From positions 1,488,001 through 1,552,000 of the forward strand of contig NZ_VDMS01000001.1 in assembly GCF_006346395.1 (NCBI RefSeq): a DNA stretch of 64,000 nt, given 5' to 3'. The notes under the pieces are model-generated. The model worked only from the letters and a program-made list of their open reading frames with translations, was not told the origin of the DNA and ran no database searches. Made by a program: the position numbers and the translations under genes. Origin of the DNA: Nocardioides plantarum (lineage in GTDB: Bacteria > Actinomycetota > Actinomycetes > Propionibacteriales > Nocardioidaceae). This document shows positions 11,870 through 20,338 of the stretch, piece by piece (position 1 is the stretch's first letter; each line of letters begins with the position of its first letter).

Positions 11870-13276
11870 TCAGGCAGGCGCGAGGGCGGCCCGGGTGATG
11901 ATGCCGTCGGCCACCGCGGCGGCCTGTCCGCGGATCTCGGGGATGGCGGTCGACTCCCACAGGGTGCCCTTGCGGGGCGGACCGACCGCGAAGAGGCCCG
12001 GCACCGCCCGGCCGTCGTCGCCGACGAGCTCGCCGCCGTCGAGGGTGTCGATGCCGAGCCGCAGCGGGTCGGGGGTCACCAGCCCCCGCTCGCGCAGCGC
12101 GAGCAGGAGGGGGTCGTCGCTGCGGGTGATGTCGGTCGCCGGCCCGGTGCAGTTGACCAGGGCCTGCGCCGTGACCGTCTCGGCGGCACCGAGCCCGACG
12201 AGGCAGACGTCTCCACGGTCGGCGACCGAGACGAGCCCACCGGGCAGCACGCGGAGCCGGCCGTCGTCCTGGTAGGACCGCACCCGCGCGGCCACGTCGG
12301 GAGCCATCCGGTGCCGGCGTACCTCCCAGTCACGGGCGTGGACCTCGAGGAACCGGCGCCGCTCGTCGAGCGGGAGCCGCTTCCACAGCGGCGTGGTGGC
12401 GGCCCGCAGGCCGTCGACGACCGCGCGCCAGCCGACACCCTGGGCCGCCGCTGCGCGCACCTGCTCGCGGACGTGCTCGGCCAGCAGGTCGGCGGTCAGC
12501 GGCCCCTCGGGCACGGGCTGCACCCACGCGGTCGAGAGCTGGGCGACGTGGGCCTCGGGCAGCCGGCCCCGGCGGCTGACCATCACGACGCGACGCCGCG
12601 GACCCTCGTCGAGCAGGGTGATGACGGTGTCGACGGCGGTCAGCCCGGAGCCGACGACGACGACCGTCGCGTCGGCGGGGAGCACCCGGAGGGCACCGAG
12701 GTCCCAGGGGTCCGGGAGGTACCAGGACGCCGCGGGCAGCTCGTCACCGTCGACCACCAGGGGCCGGGGACGCTGGTTGCCGTAGGCGAGGACCACGCTG
12801 TCGGCGGTGCTGGTGACGTCGCGGGTGCGGATCTCGAAGCGACCGCCCACGGGGACGACGTCGTCGACGCGCCCGGCGCAGATCGTCAGCCGGTGGTCGG
12901 CGACCTGCGCCAGCCGGTCCTGGAGGTAGGCCGCGAAGTCGAGGCGCGGCAGGAAGGCCTGCGGGTCGTGGCTGCGCCCGGTGCGCCGCGCCCACTCGAT
13001 GAGGTCGGACGGGATGTCGGGGAACGCGCTCATGTGGCGCGAGCGCACGTTGAGCAGGTGCCGGGCGTCGTTGGTGGAGTAGGCGATGCCGCGGCCCACG
13101 ATGCCCGTCGCCTCGTGGATCTCGACCCGTAGGCCCGGGTCGGCACTGCGCCCGAGGAGGTTGATCGCGGTGAGCACCCCGCTGGCGCCCCCGCCGATGA
13201 CGGCGACCCGGTGGCGCGCGTCCGGGGCGTACGCCGCCGCGGCGGGGGTGGGCAGGTGGGTGACGACCATCGTCAA
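11870..13276 (-). CDS. FAD/NAD(P)-binding protein (YdhS-like)
   Basis: This 468-residue flavoprotein opens with an FAD-binding Rossmann motif, VAVIGGGASGVLTAINLL, and has a second dinucleotide motif, VVVVGSGLTAVDTVITLL, in the middle. GRGIAYSTNDARHLLNVRS is typical of the COG4529/YdhS family of uncharacterised FAD-dependent proteins, related to monooxygenases and acyl-ring oxidases. The substrate is unknown. An ATG two codons in is an alternative start. The gene is separated from the molybdenum hydroxylase genes by a terminator, so it is probably transcribed on its own, and it converges on the GAF kinase gene. Confidence 0.8.
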   Translation of the reverse strand: MTMVVTHLPTPAAAAYAPDARHRVAVIGGGASGVLTAINLLGRSADPGLRVEIHEATGIVGRGIAYSTNDARHLLNVRSRHMSAFPDIPSDLIEWARRTGRSHDPQAFLPRLDFAAYLQDRLAQVADHRLTICAGRVDDVVPVGGRFEIRTRDVTSTADSVVLAYGNQRPRPLVVDGDELPAASWYLPDPWDLGALRVLPADATVVVVGSGLTAVDTVITLLDEGPRRRVVMVSRRGRLPEAHVAQLSTAWVQPVPEGPLTADLLAEHVREQVRAAAAQGVGWRAVVDGLRAATTPLWKRLPLDERRRFLEVHARDWEVRRHRMAPDVAARVRSYQDDGRLRVLPGGLVSVADRGDVCLVGLGAAETVTAQALVNCTGPATDITRSDDPLLLALRERGLVTPDPLRLGIDTLDGGELVGDDGRAVPGLFAVGPPRKGTLWESTAIPEIRGQAAAVADGIITRAALAPA

Positions 13277-13345
13277 AGTCTACTGACTCTGTCGACTCAG
13301 GGGGATCATGTCCGGGTTTCGGCAGGGCCCGGGAGATCTCGAGAC

Positions 13346-13386
13346 ACGAAGGGCACCCGGCGAGCAAGCTCACGGGTGCCCTTCGT
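13346..13386 (-). terminator. Terminator of the molybdenum hydroxylase operon
   Basis: A perfect 14-bp stem (ACGAAGGGCACCCG, 13346-13359, with 13373-13386) and a 13-base loop lie 56 bases past the stop of the 2Fe-2S subunit gene on the minus strand. Confidence 0.75.
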
Positions 13387-13441
13387 TCCTCGATCTGATG
13401 GCGCCACGGCCGCCGCGACTGCGTCGCGTCGACCTGCGTCA

Positions 13442-13918
13442 TCACATGCGTCGTGCCCCCGCCTCGATGGCCTCGCGGATGCGGACGTAGGTGCCGCAGC
13501 GGCAGATGTTGCGGATCCGGTCGAGGTCGGAGTCGCGGATCTCGCGCCCCTCCCGGCGTACGCGCTTGACGAGCGCGACCGCCTCCATGATCTGGCCGGG
13601 CTGGCAGTAGCCGCACTGCGCGACGTCGTGGTCGATCCAGGCCTGCTGCATCGGGTGCAGGTCGCCGGGGGTCGTGGCGGCCAGGCCCTCGATGGTCGTG
13701 ACGCGGTCCTTCGGCTTGAGGTCGCCGACCTTGACCGAGCAGGGGTTGAAGGCCTTGCCGTTGATGTGGGACGTGCACGCCTTGCACACGTTGATGCCAC
13801 AGCCGTACTTGGGACCGGTGACCTTGAGCAGGTCGCGCAGCACCCAGAGCACGCGGACGTCGTCGTTGACGTCGACGGTGACGGTCTTGCCGTTGAGGAT
13901 GAAGGTCTGCTTGGGCAT
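13442..13918 (-). CDS. 2Fe-2S subunit of a xanthine-dehydrogenase-family oxidoreductase (IorA/CoxS type)
   Basis: This 158-residue electron-transfer subunit carries the plant-ferredoxin-type cluster (YGCGINVCKAC...NPC) and the second cluster (QCGYCQPGQ...ICRCGTY) of the aldehyde-oxidase/xanthine-dehydrogenase family. It passes electrons from the molybdenum site of its partner to an acceptor. It has no signal peptide of its own; if the complex is exported, it must travel with the Tat signal of the large subunit. It lies 16 bases downstream of that gene. No FAD (CoxM-type) subunit gene is present, as in IorAB-type enzymes, which use cytochromes or dyes instead of NAD. Confidence 0.9.
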   Translation of the reverse strand: MPKQTFILNGKTVTVDVNDDVRVLWVLRDLLKVTGPKYGCGINVCKACTSHINGKAFNPCSVKVGDLKPKDRVTTIEGLAATTPGDLHPMQQAWIDHDVAQCGYCQPGQIMEAVALVKRVRREGREIRDSDLDRIRNICRCGTYVRIREAIEAGARRM

Positions 13919-13934
13919 GGTGTGTCCTTCTCCC

Positions 13935-16298
13935 TCAGCGGGTGAGCTTGAGGCCGTTGGTGGGCGACTGCGGGACGGGCGGCACGAACGACTTCGGGGT
14001 GAAGTCGATGTCGTCGTGGTTGATCGGGAAGAACGTCGGGACCTTCTTGGTGGCCCGGGCGTAGGCGCACGCGACGGCGGCGGCGGTCGAGCCGACCGCG
14101 GCCTCGCCGACGCCTCCGGGGGTGTCGGAGTCGCTGGGCATGATGTGCACCTCGACGGTCGGCGGCACGTTCCACTGACGCGTGTAGAAGTAGTTGTCCC
14201 AGCTGGCCTCGAGGAAGCGGCCGTTCTGCAGGTGGCAGCTGCTGGTGAGGGTGAGCGCGATGCCGTCCATGGCGCCGCCCTGCATCTGCGCCTCGACGCC
14301 GCGTGGGTTGATCACCAGCCCGGCGTCGACCACGATGACGACCTTGATGACCCGCGGACCGGTGACGGTCTCGGGACCCAGATCGCGCTCGACCGTCTTG
14401 GGCCGGGTGTCGATCTCGACGAGCACGGCCGTGCAGCCCTTGTACTCCTTGTGGATCGCGACGCCCTGCGCGACCCCGGCGGGCAGGGTACGACCCCACC
14501 GTCCCTCCTCCGCGACCTTCTCCAGCGCCGCCTTGACCCGGTCGTTCTTGAGCATCGAGAGACGGAACGCGACCGGGTCCTTGCCGACCTTCTTGGCGAG
14601 CTGGTCGATCGTCAGCTCGGCTGCGACGCAGACGTCGGGTGAGTAGATGTTGCGCATCGAGCCGGTGCTGAACGTGTCCTCGAACTGCAGCGGCTCGTTG
14701 AGCAGCTGCGTCACGACCCCGAAGTCGTAGGGCAGCTCCTGGGTGAGGGTGAATATCGTCTCGGCGAACCCGAGCCCGCCGACCCCGATCGGGTCGAGCT
14801 CGTCGGCCTGCGAGGTGATCATCTCGCCCAGACCGTGGCTGAAGTCGGTGGTGACGCTGGTGTGCCGCTGCTCGAAGCTGAGCACCTGGCCGGCGAGGAC
14901 CGTGGCCCGGACGCGCGAGGTGGCCATCGGGTGCAGGCGGCCCTGGCGCGGCTCGTCGGCGCGGTGCCACATGAGCTTGACCGGCGCCTTCATCGCCTTC
15001 GAGATCACCGCTGCCTCGATCGCGTGGTCGCCGAACAGCTTGTGGCCGAACGACCCGCCGCCGGTCACGACGTGAACCTTGACCTTGTCCTGGGGCAGAC
15101 CGATCGCCTCGGCGACCCGCTGCTGCGCCAGGATCGGCACCTTGAGCCCGGCCCAGATCGTCGCCCGGTCGCTGCGCACGTCGGCGATCGCCGAGTAGGT
15201 CTCCAGGGCCGCACTGCTGCGGAAGGCGAACGCGACGTCGGTCTCGACCGTCTGCGCGAGCACCGGCACGTCGGGCACCACCAGCGGCAGCTCGTTGGCC
15301 CGCAATGTCTTCAGCACCGTGGCGTCGGACATGCCGTGCACGGGTCCGGGGTTCCACGACACCTTCATCGCCCGGATCGCGTCGATGCACTGGCCGAAAG
15401 TCTTGGCCCGGACCGCGATCCCGGTGGGCACCTGGGCGACGTGGGTGACCCCGGGCATCTTCAGGATCGCGGCCTTGTTGGTCAGGCTCCGCGGGGTGCC
15501 TCCGTGCTCCGGCGCACGGCAGACCATCGTCGGCCGCGCGTTCGGGACGTCGAGGTCGGTCGTGAAGTCCTTGGCCCCGGTGACCGCGGCACGCGCGTCG
15601 TCGCGGTTGCGCGGGCGGCCGATGACCTTGAACTCCTTCTTCGGCCGCAGCAGCACCTCGACCGCCTCGACCACCTGGCTGGCGGCGCTCTCGGCGAGGT
15701 CGCCGTAGGTGGCCCGGTTGCCCACGGTGTCGCTGATGACACCGCCGGTCGTGGTGAGCCGGTCGGCCGTGGTGCCGAACAGGATGGCGGCGGCCTCCAG
15801 GAGGCGCTGTCGCGCGATCGCCGCCGCCACGCGGATCGGCGTGTACGTCGAGAAGGTGGTGTTGGAGCCGCCGGTGAGCTGGTTGAGCAGCAGCTCGGGG
15901 CGGGCCGGCGCGAGCGTGACGTCGACCCTGTCGACCGGCAGGTCGAGCTCCTCGGCGAGGATCATCGCGGTGGAGGTCAGGATGCCCTGACCGACCTCGG
16001 TCCGCGGGAGGGCGAACGACGCGCGGCCGGCCTTGGTGATGGTCACCGTGATCAGCTGCGAGGTGGGCAGCGCCGAGTCGGTCTGCAGGTCCTCCAGGTC
16101 GTAGAGCTCGGGGACCTGCGGCCCCGACGGTACGGCGGCGCGCGCCGGCCGGGCGCTCACGAGGTCGGCGGCCACCACGAGGGTGCTGCCGGCCATGACG
16201 TAGCCGATGAACCTGCGGCGGTCGAGCCCCGCGAAGGGGTCCTCGTTGTGCAGTTCGCTGGACGGACTGCTGGAGCCGTGACGGGACGTGGAAGCCAT
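13935..16298 (-). CDS. Tat-exported molybdopterin-binding hydroxylase subunit (IorB type)
   Basis: This 787-residue large subunit belongs to the xanthine-dehydrogenase-family molybdenum hydroxylases and probably hydroxylates an aldehyde or N-heterocycle. A twin-arginine signal (LDRRRFIGYVMAGSTLVVAA, ending near ARAA) is visible around residues 30-62, so the folded complex is exported. Further on are TEVGQGILTSTAMILAEEL, GGSFGHKLFGDHAIEAAVI and GVGEAAVGSTAAAVACA, the last covering the active-site Glu loop (GxGE). The ATG at 16298 is chosen because an upstream extension to 16412 would bury the signal. The substrate is not predictable; the neighbouring PucR regulator fits a catabolic role. Confidence 0.88.
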   Translation of the reverse strand: MASTSRHGSSSPSSELHNEDPFAGLDRRRFIGYVMAGSTLVVAADLVSARPARAAVPSGPQVPELYDLEDLQTDSALPTSQLITVTITKAGRASFALPRTEVGQGILTSTAMILAEELDLPVDRVDVTLAPARPELLLNQLTGGSNTTFSTYTPIRVAAAIARQRLLEAAAILFGTTADRLTTTGGVISDTVGNRATYGDLAESAASQVVEAVEVLLRPKKEFKVIGRPRNRDDARAAVTGAKDFTTDLDVPNARPTMVCRAPEHGGTPRSLTNKAAILKMPGVTHVAQVPTGIAVRAKTFGQCIDAIRAMKVSWNPGPVHGMSDATVLKTLRANELPLVVPDVPVLAQTVETDVAFAFRSSAALETYSAIADVRSDRATIWAGLKVPILAQQRVAEAIGLPQDKVKVHVVTGGGSFGHKLFGDHAIEAAVISKAMKAPVKLMWHRADEPRQGRLHPMATSRVRATVLAGQVLSFEQRHTSVTTDFSHGLGEMITSQADELDPIGVGGLGFAETIFTLTQELPYDFGVVTQLLNEPLQFEDTFSTGSMRNIYSPDVCVAAELTIDQLAKKVGKDPVAFRLSMLKNDRVKAALEKVAEEGRWGRTLPAGVAQGVAIHKEYKGCTAVLVEIDTRPKTVERDLGPETVTGPRVIKVVIVVDAGLVINPRGVEAQMQGGAMDGIALTLTSSCHLQNGRFLEASWDNYFYTRQWNVPPTVEVHIMPSDSDTPGGVGEAAVGSTAAAVACAYARATKKVPTFFPINHDDIDFTPKSFVPPVPQSPTNGLKLTR

Positions 16299-16426
16299 CG
16301 ATGAATCCCCATGGATTGCGAGCGACCCGAACCTGACGTCCGAGAGAGCGGCGCTCGTGGCTCCACTGTGACAGCCGCCACTCCGCCACACCATGCGCCG
16401 CGTGCCCACCATCGTCCGGCGTGAGT

Positions 16427-16441
16427 TGTGCAGAGTGCACA
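16427..16441. promoter_or_regulatory. Palindrome TGTGCA-GAG-TGCACA upstream of the molybdenum hydroxylase genes
   Basis: A perfect inverted repeat with 6-base arms lies between the pucR-like stop codon and the large-subunit gene, about 130 bases before its start. It is a candidate operator, possibly for the adjacent PucR protein; binding is inferred only. Confidence 0.45.
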
Positions 16442-16446
16442 GGATC

Positions 16447-17643
16447 TCACCCGCCGGGGTGGCCCAGGCCCATCCGTCGCGCCCGCAGCGCGAGGTCGAG
16501 CTCGACCGGGGGCGCCTCGTCGGCCAGCGGCTGCCCGGTCAGGTCGGCGACCCGGCGGAGCCGGTTGACGACCGTGTTGCGGTGGCAGTGCACGGACGCC
16601 GCGGTGCGCGTGGCCGAGCCCCCGTGGGCCACCCACGCGGTGAGGGTGTCGACCAGGGCACGCTGCTCCGGACCGGACAGCACGTCGAGCGGCTCGAGCC
16701 AGCGGGCGACGAGCCGGTCGGCGGTCTCGGGCGAGGCCAGCAGCAGCACCTCCGGCAGCCGCTCGTCGAGCGCGGCGAGCCCGGGCGTCGTACCCTGCGC
16801 CCGAAGGGCGAGCGAGGCCTGGCGGTGACCCTCGCCGACCGCGGCGAGGCCGGGCAGCACGGTCGAGACGCCCAGCGCGACCCGGTCCGCACGCGCCACG
16901 GACTCGAGCGCGGCGCAGGCCTCCGTCGGGCTGTCGTCGCGCAGGGCCACCAGGCCCACGACCCCCTCGGTACGGCGTACCCAGGCGGTCGCGTGCGGCG
17001 CCAGCCGCTCCTCCGCGCCCCGACGGTCGAGGTCGGCGGCCACCACGACCAGCAGGTCGCCGGACTCGGGCAGGTCGAGACGTACGGCGGCGTCGCGGGC
17101 GAACGCCACGTCGCGGGCCCGACCCGTCAGCAGGCCCTCCCACAGCTCGGCCCGCTGCTGCTCGTCGGCGCGGACCGCGGCGCGCTCGTGGCCGTGATAG
17201 GCCGTCGCGACCTGGGCGGAGGTCGCGTCGACGACCTCCCACAGCTGGGTGCCGATGTCGCGCAGCGCGGCCGCGTCGAGCACGTCCTCACCGCGCTCGA
17301 CGAGGTCCTCCCAGATCAGCCGGCCGCCCACCCGGAACGAGCGCAGCACGTCGTCGAGCGGCATGCCCTGCTCGGCCCGTCGCTGCCCGGTCGCCCGCGC
17401 GGCGTCGTACGCCGGGTCCTGGTCGTTCTGGTGCGGCCGCACCCCCGAGCGCACGGCGTCGGCCAGCAGCCCCAGGACCCGGTCGACGTTGGTGACGCAC
17501 GAGTGGCGCAGGTCGGCCCGCGAGACCACGTCGAGGCGGTACGACGGGTTCTCGCCCAGGATGGTGGCGACCAGTCGGTCGGTGATCGGGTCGAGACGCT
17601 CACGGCGGTGCCGGGACAGGAAGTCCAGCATCGCCGCGCGCAT
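16447..17643 (-). CDS. PucR-family transcriptional regulator
   Basis: This 398-residue cytoplasmic regulator has an N-terminal helical part, a central GGDEF-like/CdaR-type region and a C-terminal PucR HTH (ATRTAASVHCHRNTVVNRLRR). PucR-type regulators commonly control purine, amino-acid or aromatic catabolism. The ATG at 17643 overlaps the peptidase stop in TGATG, so the two genes are translationally coupled. A longer in-frame extension (to 17868) lies inside the peptidase gene and is low-complexity, so it is rejected. The next gene downstream on the same strand is the molybdenum hydroxylase, its most likely target. Confidence 0.87.
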   Translation of the reverse strand: MRAAMLDFLSRHRRERLDPITDRLVATILGENPSYRLDVVSRADLRHSCVTNVDRVLGLLADAVRSGVRPHQNDQDPAYDAARATGQRRAEQGMPLDDVLRSFRVGGRLIWEDLVERGEDVLDAAALRDIGTQLWEVVDATSAQVATAYHGHERAAVRADEQQRAELWEGLLTGRARDVAFARDAAVRLDLPESGDLLVVVAADLDRRGAEERLAPHATAWVRRTEGVVGLVALRDDSPTEACAALESVARADRVALGVSTVLPGLAAVGEGHRQASLALRAQGTTPGLAALDERLPEVLLLASPETADRLVARWLEPLDVLSGPEQRALVDTLTAWVAHGGSATRTAASVHCHRNTVVNRLRRVADLTGQPLADEAPPVELDLALRARRMGLGHPGG

Positions 17644-18992
17644 CACTGAGCTCCGAGCCCACCCAGGTTGCGCAGCAGGAGGGCCTCGGCGAGCACGACC
17701 TTCTCGAACTCGGCGAGGTGGAGCCCCTCGTTGGCGCCGTGCGCGCGGGTGTCGGGGTCCTCGACCCCGGTGACCAGCACGCTGGCCTCGGGGAAGGCCT
17801 CGAGGAACTCGGCGATGAAGGGGATCGAGCCGCCGACGCCCATGTCGACCGGGGCGGTGCCGTCCCACGCCTCGGCGAAGGCGGCGCGGGCGGCCTCGTA
17901 GGCCGGGCCGGTGGCGTCGATCGCGGTCGGCTCACCGGTGTCGACGACGGTGAAGGTCAGCTCGGCACCCCAGGGCACGTGCTTCTCGACGTGGGCGCGC
18001 AGGCACGCCAGCGCGTTGGCCGTGGTGTCGCCGGGGGCCACGCGCAGGCTGATCTTGGCCCGGGCCGCCGCCACGAGGGTGTTGCTGGCGCCGTCGACCT
18101 TGGGTGCGTCGAGACCGGTGATGCTCAGGGCGGGCTTGGTCCACAGCCGCTCGACGGCGGAGCCGGTACCGATCCACTCGATGCCGGGCACGGCACCGGA
18201 CTCGGCGCGCAGTCGCTCCTCGGGGTAGACCACGTCGGCAGCCGGGCCGGCGTGGAGGCCCTCGATCGCGACGTCGCCCGCGTCGTCGTGCAGGCTGGCG
18301 ATGACCCGGCTCAGCGCGATGAGCGAGTCGGGCACCAGACCGCCCCACATGCCGGAGTGAACGGCGTGGGTGAGGGTGCGCACCTCGATGTCGGCGCGGA
18401 CCAGGCCGCGCAGGCTCGTGGTCAGGGCGGGCTCGCCGATGTCCCAGTTGCCGGAGTCGGCGATGACGATGACGTCGGCGCGCAGGGCCTCCTGGTGCTC
18501 GGCGAGCAGGGCCGGGAGGGTGTCGGAGCCGACCTCCTCCTCGCCCTCGATGAACATGGTCACGCTGACCGGGAGCTCGTCGCCGAACACCCGCAGGGCT
18601 CCGAGGTGGGCGGCGATGCCGGCCTTGTCGTCGGCGGCGCCGCGCCCGTAGAGCCGGTCACCGCGCTCGGTGGGCTCGAACGGCGGGCTGTCCCACTCGG
18701 CGTGGTCGTTCTCGGGCTGCACGTCGTGGTGGGCGTAGAGCAGCACGGTCGGCGCCCCCGCGGGCCCGGGCTTGTGGGCGATCACGGCGGGCGCGCCACC
18801 CTCCGCCGAGACGATGTCGACGCTCGCGAACCCCTCGGCCCGGAACAGCTCGGCCACGGCCTCGGCGCTGCGCTGCACCTCGCTCGCGCGGGCCGGGTCG
18901 GCGCTCACGGACTCGATGCGGACCAGGTCCTCGAGGTCCTTCCTGATGCCGGGAAGCAGCTCGGTCACTCGGGTGCGGATGGCGTCGCTCAT
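17643..18992 (-). CDS. M20-family metallopeptidase (dipeptidase/deacylase)
   Basis: This 449-residue zinc hydrolase cleaves dipeptides or N-acyl/N-carbamoyl amino acids. Metal-binding motifs are in order: LLYAHHDVQP (first His-Asp), LYGRGAADDKAG (bridging Asp), and EGEEEVGSDTLP (catalytic Glu pair). The lid/dimerisation domain sits in the middle. The ATG at 18992 is preferred over an in-frame TTG three codons upstream because it has AGGTTGG at a workable distance. It is the first gene of a unit with the PucR regulator, which suggests regulated use of a peptide or acylated nitrogen source. Confidence 0.88.
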   Translation of the reverse strand: MSDAIRTRVTELLPGIRKDLEDLVRIESVSADPARASEVQRSAEAVAELFRAEGFASVDIVSAEGGAPAVIAHKPGPAGAPTVLLYAHHDVQPENDHAEWDSPPFEPTERGDRLYGRGAADDKAGIAAHLGALRVFGDELPVSVTMFIEGEEEVGSDTLPALLAEHQEALRADVIVIADSGNWDIGEPALTTSLRGLVRADIEVRTLTHAVHSGMWGGLVPDSLIALSRVIASLHDDAGDVAIEGLHAGPAADVVYPEERLRAESGAVPGIEWIGTGSAVERLWTKPALSITGLDAPKVDGASNTLVAAARAKISLRVAPGDTTANALACLRAHVEKHVPWGAELTFTVVDTGEPTAIDATGPAYEAARAAFAEAWDGTAPVDMGVGGSIPFIAEFLEAFPEASVLVTGVEDPDTRAHGANEGLHLAEFEKVVLAEALLLRNLGGLGAQ

Positions 18993-19026
18993 GGCACCCA
19001 ACCTAACCGGGCCCCGACGCCGAGAC

Positions 19027-19066
19027 AGTCGTGGACCGTGCGCACGCGTGCGGAAGGTCCACGACT
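19027..19066 (-). terminator. Hairpin overlapping the stop codon of the sterol-carrier gene
   Basis: Arms AGTCGTGGACC (19027-19037) and GGTCCACGACT (19056-19066) are perfect 11-base complements. The TAG stop of the sterol-carrier-like gene (19067-19065) overlaps the hairpin edge in the context GGGATAGTC, the same context as the convergent terminator near 30 kb. Confidence 0.75.
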
Positions 19067-19424
19067 ATCCCAGCGGCAGGTAGACCGAGAGGTCGGTGCG
19101 CTCGCCGGAGGCGACGACCTTGGCGTCGGTGAGGGCGTCGACCCAGGCCATCGAGCCGGTGGCCAGGGCGATCCAGGTCTCGGCGTCGGTCTCGACGACC
19201 GCCGGTGGGGTGCCGCGGGTGTGGCGGACGCCGGGCACCACCTGGACGGCGGCGTACGGCGGGACCCGGACCTCGACGGAGGCGCCGGGCGCCTTGTCCT
19301 CGAGCAGCGCGAGGAAGTGCTTGACCAGCAGCCGCAGGTCGGCCCGCTCGGCCGTGCCCGCGCTCAGCCGGTCGATCGCCGCGGCGACCGCGAGCGGGTC
19401 GGCGGGACGCAGTCGGGAGGGCAC
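19065..19424 (-). CDS. Sterol carrier family (SCP-2-like) protein
   Basis: This 119-residue protein matches small actinobacterial sterol-carrier-family proteins: MPSRLRPADPLAVAAAIDRL at the start and the SCP-2-like core VETDAETWIALATGSMAW. SCP-2 folds bind long acyl chains or other lipids in a hydrophobic tunnel. The start is a GTG inside the end of the epimerase gene (61-base overlap), which ties it to the lipid-like biosynthetic operon. It is the last gene before a hairpin terminator. A role in carrying an acyl intermediate is inference only. Confidence 0.78.
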   Translation of the reverse strand: MPSRLRPADPLAVAAAIDRLSAGTAERADLRLLVKHFLALLEDKAPGASVEVRVPPYAAVQVVPGVRHTRGTPPAVVETDAETWIALATGSMAWVDALTDAKVVASGERTDLSVYLPLG

Positions 19425-20338
19425 CTCTCGAGACTAGTGAGGTAGTCGGCCATCAGTCCGGCCGGCTGCCACCCCGTCGCGCGGGCGCGGGTCGTGTCGA
19501 GGCAGAAGGGGTGCGCCAGCGTGTCGACGGCGTACGGCGTCAGCAGCGGCTCGCGCCGGGTCACCCGGGCCAGCGCGTCGAGACCCCGCGCGGCCGCGCG
19601 GGCGACGGGCAGCGGGAGGTGGCCGACGGCCACCGGTCGGGCGAGGGCCGCCCCGAGCACCCGGGCGAGGGTCTCGTCGCGGCGTACGGGCGCCCCGTCG
19701 GCGACGTTGTAGGGCCCGGGCGACCAGCCCAGTGCCGCGACGCAGGCGGTGGCGAGGTTGTCGACGTGGGTCAGCGTCAGCTCGACGTCGGCGCCGGGGA
19801 GCAGGACGCGGCCACGGCGTACGGCGCGGAGCAGGCGCGGCAGCAGGTGCGGGTCACCGGGCCCGTAGACCGCACGCGGTCGGAGCACCACCGCGCCGGC
19901 GTCGAGGGCGAGCCGGTCGCCGCGGGCCTTGGTACGGCCGTAGGCGTTGAGGTGACCGCCGTCGGTGGGGTGGTCCTCGGTGACCAGGCGGCGGTCGGGG
20001 CGCGGGTCGTAGACGCTGGAGGAGCTGACCCACACCACCGGGCGGCGCCCCGCCGCCGACAGCAGCCGGCGCGCGCCGTCGACGTTGACCCGCTCGAACT
20101 CGCGGGCGTCGAGACCGGGGCGCGGGTCGCCGACGGCGGCGGCGAGGTGGATGACGGCGTCGACGTCGGCCAGGTCGGGCGCGTCGGTCGCGGCCTCCCA
20201 GCGCCGCCACTCCCCCACGCCAGCCGGCCGACGACCGAGGGTCACGACGTGGTGCCCCTCGGCGTCGAGCAGCCGGGCGACGGCGCCGCCGCAGAAGCCG
20301 CTGGCCCCCGTCACCGCGATCCTCGTCGCGACCGTCAC
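19364..20338 (-). CDS. NAD(P)-dependent epimerase/dehydratase-like reductase (OleD/3-beta-HSD type)
   Basis: This 324-residue extended SDR has a cofactor motif TGASGFCGGAVARLL at the N-terminus and a catalytic Ser patch (105-108) with Y133 and K137 (YGRTK). Together with the OleA-like and OleC-like neighbours it fits OleD, which reduces a 2-alkyl-3-ketoacid to the 3-hydroxyacid. By itself it could equally be a sugar epimerase, since glycosyltransferases lie in the same operon. The GTG start overlaps the P450 stop in GTGA. The C-terminal 20 residues are coded in the overlap with the sterol-carrier gene and look poorly conserved. Confidence 0.75.
   Translation of the reverse strand: MTVATRIAVTGASGFCGGAVARLLDAEGHHVVTLGRRPAGVGEWRRWEAATDAPDLADVDAVIHLAAAVGDPRPGLDAREFERVNVDGARRLLSAAGRRPVVWVSSSSVYDPRPDRRLVTEDHPTDGGHLNAYGRTKARGDRLALDAGAVVLRPRAVYGPGDPHLLPRLLRAVRRGRVLLPGADVELTLTHVDNLATACVAALGWSPGPYNVADGAPVRRDETLARVLGAALARPVAVGHLPLPVARAAARGLDALARVTRREPLLTPYAVDTLAHPFCLDTTRARATGWQPAGLMADYLTSLERCPPDCVPPTRSRSPRRSTG

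Noticed and set aside
13306..16440. A 1044-codon frame over the molybdenum hydroxylase genes
   Set aside because: Out-of-frame shadow of the real subunit genes, rich in Arg and Pro, without motifs.
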